From Antilocapra americana (lineage: Eukaryota > Chordata > Mammalia > Artiodactyla > Antilocapridae), in assembly GCA_007570785.1 (NCBI GenBank), contig ML662442.1:29895681-29959680 (forward strand): a DNA stretch of 64,000 bases, given 5' to 3'. A model generated the notes under the pieces. That model had not been told where the DNA came from. It searched no databases and worked only from the letters and a program-made list of their open reading frames with translations. A program made the translations under genes and the position numbers. This document shows positions 60,729 through 64,000 of this stretch, in pieces. Each line of letters begins with the position of its first letter. The first letter of the stretch is position 1.

Positions 60729-61283
60729 TGTTTGGGTGTTCCTGAGACCACTCTTAGGCTCAGTTATTTGCTGGAACTCAGAAAAGCTATTATACTAGTG
60801 GTTGTAGTTTTTTACAGCAAAAGGATACTGATTAAATTAGCAACAGAGAAGCAAAGGACAGGGTCCAGAAAACACTAGGTCCAAACTCTCAGTTGTCCTC
60901 TCCCAGTGGAGTTGTGTGGATTAATTCTCTCAGCAGTGTTGTGGGAGAGCACATACAGCGGCAAGGCCATCCAATCCTTGGTGTTCAGGATTTTTACTGT
61001 GGGTAGGTTATATTGATATGGTTGAATGCCTGTATGTATGACCTTAGGTTCCAGCCTTTGAGAAGCCAAGCTGACCTTACATAGTTCAAGGCTCATACCA
61101 TAAATCACATTATTAGCATAGACTATATGCTTGGAGTTACCCAAGGTCCCCAGGTAAACAAAGACACTCTTATTAGGCAGGATGTTTCAAGAATTTAGAG
61201 GTTACATCTTAGGAGCCAGACAAGGGCCAAACCTTTCTTGGAATGTGCAGTGTGTGGAAAACCCAGATATGCTGATCCTTACA
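60729..61283 (-). mobile_element. Candidate solo LTR (ERVL-type?) nested in L1
   Basis: 555 bp with terminal tg...ca ends; the minus strand starts TGTAAGGATCAG. L1 words stop at 'ttttataatgtgtata' and resume at 'gtgtgagatttagattgagg', so it is an insertion. The 5 bp flanks gtata and gtgtg agree at three positions and could be a decayed duplication. Family not assigned; no viral gene remains. Confidence 0.6.
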
Positions 61284-62013
61284 GTGTGAGATTTAGATTG
61301 AGGTTTCTTTTCTTTGCCTAATAACTCTTGAAACCAGAATAATATCCACTTTATTTTTTTTTCAGAATTGTTTTAACTGTTCTGGTTGTTTTGTTTTTCT
61401 GTTTAAGTTTTAAATAATTTTGACTATACAAAAAGTCTTGCTGGGAGTTTAATAGGAATTGTTTTGTCCATAGATTAGGGAGAGTTGCCATCTTTACTCT
61501 GTTGAATCTGCTAATCCATTAACATGGTATGTTTTCCCATTTATTTAGATCTTATTTCATACGACAGTGTTGAATAGTTTTCAACATACATGTCCACTAC
61601 AGTTTTTTGTTAGATTTATAGCTAAGTATTTCATTCTTGGGAGAGTGATTGTAAGTGGCATTTTGTAGTCCAAGTTTGGAACCATTATGTTAATTGTATA
61701 TTATGAGACTGCTGAACTCTTTAATTCTCAGAGAGTTTTTTGGGGGTATATTTCTTGGAATTTTCTCTGTAGATCGTTATGTCATCTGTGAGTAGGAGTG
61801 TTTTTCCTTTTGATATCAGGATAATACTAGCTTTCTAAAATGAATTGGGCAGTGTTTCCTTGTATTTTCTGGAAGAGATGGTATAGGTGGTTTTAATTCT
61901 TCTTTAAATGTTTAGTAGAATTCTTCAGTGACACCATGTGGACCCAGAAATTTCTTTTTCTTTTTTTAAAATATTAATAGCTTAAAATCATGAATTAAGT
62001 TTCCAAAATAGTC

Positions 62014-62371
62014 GTTCTTCAGTCACTCAGTCGTGTCCAGCTCTGTGACCCTGTGGACTGCAGCACACCGGGCTTCCCTGTCCTTCACTGTCTCCTGGAG
62101 TTTGCTCAAACTCATGTCCATTGAGTCAGTGATGCCATCCAAACTCTCATCCTCTGTCACTCCCTTCTCCTCTTGCCCTCAGTCTTTCCCAGCATCAGGG
62201 TCTTTTCCAATGAGTCAGCTCTTTGCATCTGGTGGCCAAAGTAGTGAAACTTCAGCTTCAGCATCAGTCTTTCCAATGAATATTCAATGTTGATTTCCTT
62301 TAGGATGGACTGGTTTGATCTCCTTGCAGTCCAAGGGACTCTCAAGAGTCTTCTCCAGCACCAGTAGTGCT
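62014..62371 (-). mobile_element. BovB LINE 3' fragment inside L1
   Basis: About 355 bp of the BovB 3' end in minus orientation, 'cttcagtcactcagtcgtgt' to 'ctcaagagtcttctccagca'. The 7-mer aatagtc lies at 62007-62013 and 62372-62378, and L1 text resumes after it. Confidence 0.92.
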
Positions 62372-63666
62372 AATAGTCATAGAACTACTCAAATTATCTT
62401 TCATATTGGGTGATTTGCAATAGTTTGTCCTTTTGAGGACGTAGATCCTGTTGGATGATGGTGTTGATTTTTTTCTATATCCTTGATGATTTCCTGTTGA
62501 ATTGTTCAGTTGTTGAGAAAAGAAGTATTAAAAGCCTCAACTGTAATTGTGGATTTGTACATTTAATTTTTTAGTTTTATAACCTTTTGTTTGATATTTT
62601 GCAGCTCTGTTGTTTAGTGCATATGCAGTTAAGATTGCTATATATACAATCTTGGGTTGTCTCTTTTATTATTGTATTATGTCTTTCTCTGTCTCTGGTA
62701 ATATTTTTGTGCTGAAGTCTACTTTATCTAGTTTAATATAGCCTCTTCTACTTCCTTTTGATTAATGTTTAAATGGTATATATTTTCTATTCTTTTACTT
62801 CTAACTTGTGTAAACATTACAAAGTTAAGTCACTATTAACAACGTACAGTTGGGTCATGGTTTTTAATTCACTTTGCCAGTCTTTGTCTTTTAGTTGGTA
62901 TATATTTAGACTATTTACATATAATGTAATTATTGATGTATTAATACTCAGACTTCCTGTTTGTTCTCTTTGTTTCTGTTTTCACTTTCTTGGCTTTCTC
63001 TGGGTTACTTGAACAATTTTAGAATTCTACCTGGATTTAACTATAGTATTTCTAAAAGGGTATCTCTTTGTATAGCTTTTCTGGCAGTTGCTCTAGGTAT
63101 TATATGTTATATTATATATAATATGGATATATAATATACATAGTTTATATATATATATAGCTTACCATTTTAACATTTGGAGTACAGAAGCATTTTCTCC
63201 CTTTATATCTTTTTATGTATCCCATTTATAATAAAATTGTTTTGGCTCTTTCCTTTACATGTAACCATAACCACATCAGACAGTGTTATAATTTTTACAT
63301 CAGCTATTAAACATAATTTAGGAAACTCAGGAGGAGATAGAGAAGCTGCTATATTTACTCATATATTTGCTTCCTGTGTTTTTCCTTTTTGTTGTTCCAA
63401 GGTTCCATTTTATTGTTTATGTTTGGTTTAGAGGATTTCCTTTAGTCATTTCTTTAGGATCCATGAAACAAATTATCTTAGTTTTTCCCCACCTGAGCCT
63501 GTCTTAATTTCATCTTGATTCCTGAAGGATGGTTTCAGTAGGTATACAATACTGCCTAGTTTGATAGTTCTTTTCTTTTATTACTTGATAAGTATGGTCA
63601 CTTCTTTCTGACCTCCATGGTTGATTAACAATGTTGTGATAATTTCAGTTATACAGCAAAGTGTTT

Positions 63667-64000
63667 TCAGTTCAGTTCAGTTCAGTCGCTCAGTTGTGTC
63701 TGACTCTTTGTGACCCCATGGACCGCAGCACCCCAGGCCCCCCTGTCCATCACTAACTCCCGGAGTCCATTCAAACCCATGTCCATTGAGTTGGTGATGC
63801 CATCCAACCATCTCATCCTGTCATCCCCTTCTCCTCTCACCCTCAATCTTTCCCAGCATCAGGGTCTTTTCAAATGAATCAGCTCTTCGCATCAGGTGGC
63901 CAAAGGTTTGGAGTTTCAGCTTCAACATCAGTCCTTCCAATGAACACCCAGGACTGATCTCCTTTAGGATGGACTGGTTGGATCTCCTTGCAGTCCAAGG
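63667..64000 (-). mobile_element. BovB LINE 3' fragment, cut by window edge
   Basis: Minus-orientation BovB starting at its repeated 3' tail ('ttcagttcagttcagttcag') and running off the right edge at 'ccttgcagtccaagg'. Confidence 0.95.

Larger units (their letters stand above)
59485..63655 (-). mobile_element. Old L1 (antisense) broken by LTR and BovB
   Basis: Reversed L1 from near its 3' end ('tttattttgaaataattgta') through late ORF2 ('gcaacagtttttaagcttgt', 'tcatctgtgagtaggagtg', 'tctttatctagtttaatata') and beyond ('tcagctattaaacataattt'). Foreign sequence occupies 60729-61283 and about 62014-62371. An AT-only microsatellite-like patch lies at about 63101-63160. Frames are dead. Confidence 0.82.
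59297..64000 (+). other. CEP85L: CEP85L intron 2 (partial)
   Basis: Starts at a strong donor (gtgagc) and continues beyond the right edge with no further exon visible. Failure to splice here would add 30 codons and stop at 59386-59388. Nearly the whole visible part is repeat. Confidence 0.85.

Noticed and set aside
1..64000. PLN or MCM9 exons, which neighbour CEP85L in mammals
   Set aside because: No segment encodes recognisable phospholamban or MCM helicase motifs; they should lie outside the window.
1..64000. Functional tRNA genes in the tRNA-like parts of Bov-tA and CHR repeats
   Set aside because: The tRNA resemblance is the SINE head; the copies sit inside SINE bodies with duplications and lack a complete cloverleaf.

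Overview
This window is mammalian nuclear DNA from a ruminant, most likely a bovid such as cattle, sheep, goat or buffalo. The evidence is the repeat content: BovB LINE fragments, Bov-tA SINEs, two Bov-A2 dimeric SINEs, CHR-type tRNA-derived SINEs and a ruminant L1_BT-like 3' end, lying over the general mammalian layer of L1, L2, MIR and DNA-transposon relics. The genus cannot be fixed from the sequence alone. There are no bacterial-type operons, CRISPR arrays or phage genes.

The one host gene I can support is the 5' end of CEP85L (centrosomal protein 85-like), on the plus strand. A CpG island at about 35.13-36.26 kb holds four GC boxes, an NRF1-like site, a short upstream ORF with a very good initiation context, and coding exon 1 (35712-35784, starting MWGRFLAPEA). 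A 23.35 kb intron follows, then coding exon 2 (59135-59296), with textbook splice sites and a Gly codon split 1+2 across the junction. Intron 2 runs off the right edge, so the coiled-coil body of the protein lies outside. In mammals PLN sits inside a later part of CEP85L and MCM9 lies upstream; neither is visible here.

Layout: 1-35.1 kb is intergenic upstream DNA, a patchwork of BovB, Bov-tA, CHR, L2, MIR and L1 fragments between unique stretches, including a MER2-like Tigger element with TA duplications (32.2-32.4 kb) and a 1.1 kb dead BovB copy (33.3-34.4 kb). 35.1-36.3 kb is the promoter and first exon. 36.3-59.1 kb is intron 1: its first half is repeat-poor apart from an old L2 block (40.2-41.5 kb), and its second half holds two antisense L1 blocks, the second carrying four younger insertions, a solo LTR with a 4 bp duplication (53.5-54.2 kb), and a BovB flanked by an unusually long (about 48-50 bp) direct repeat. 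59.3-64 kb is intron 2, mostly an antisense L1 broken by an LTR and BovB copies.

I found no undescribed multi-gene system. The observations most worth following are the upstream ORF of CEP85L, the long flanking duplications of two BovB insertions, the inverted BovB pair around the frame-neutral exon 2, a conserved DSGD-type motif beside a basic kinase site in exon 2, the nested retroelement chronology, and an unexplained GC-richer block 10 kb upstream of the promoter.
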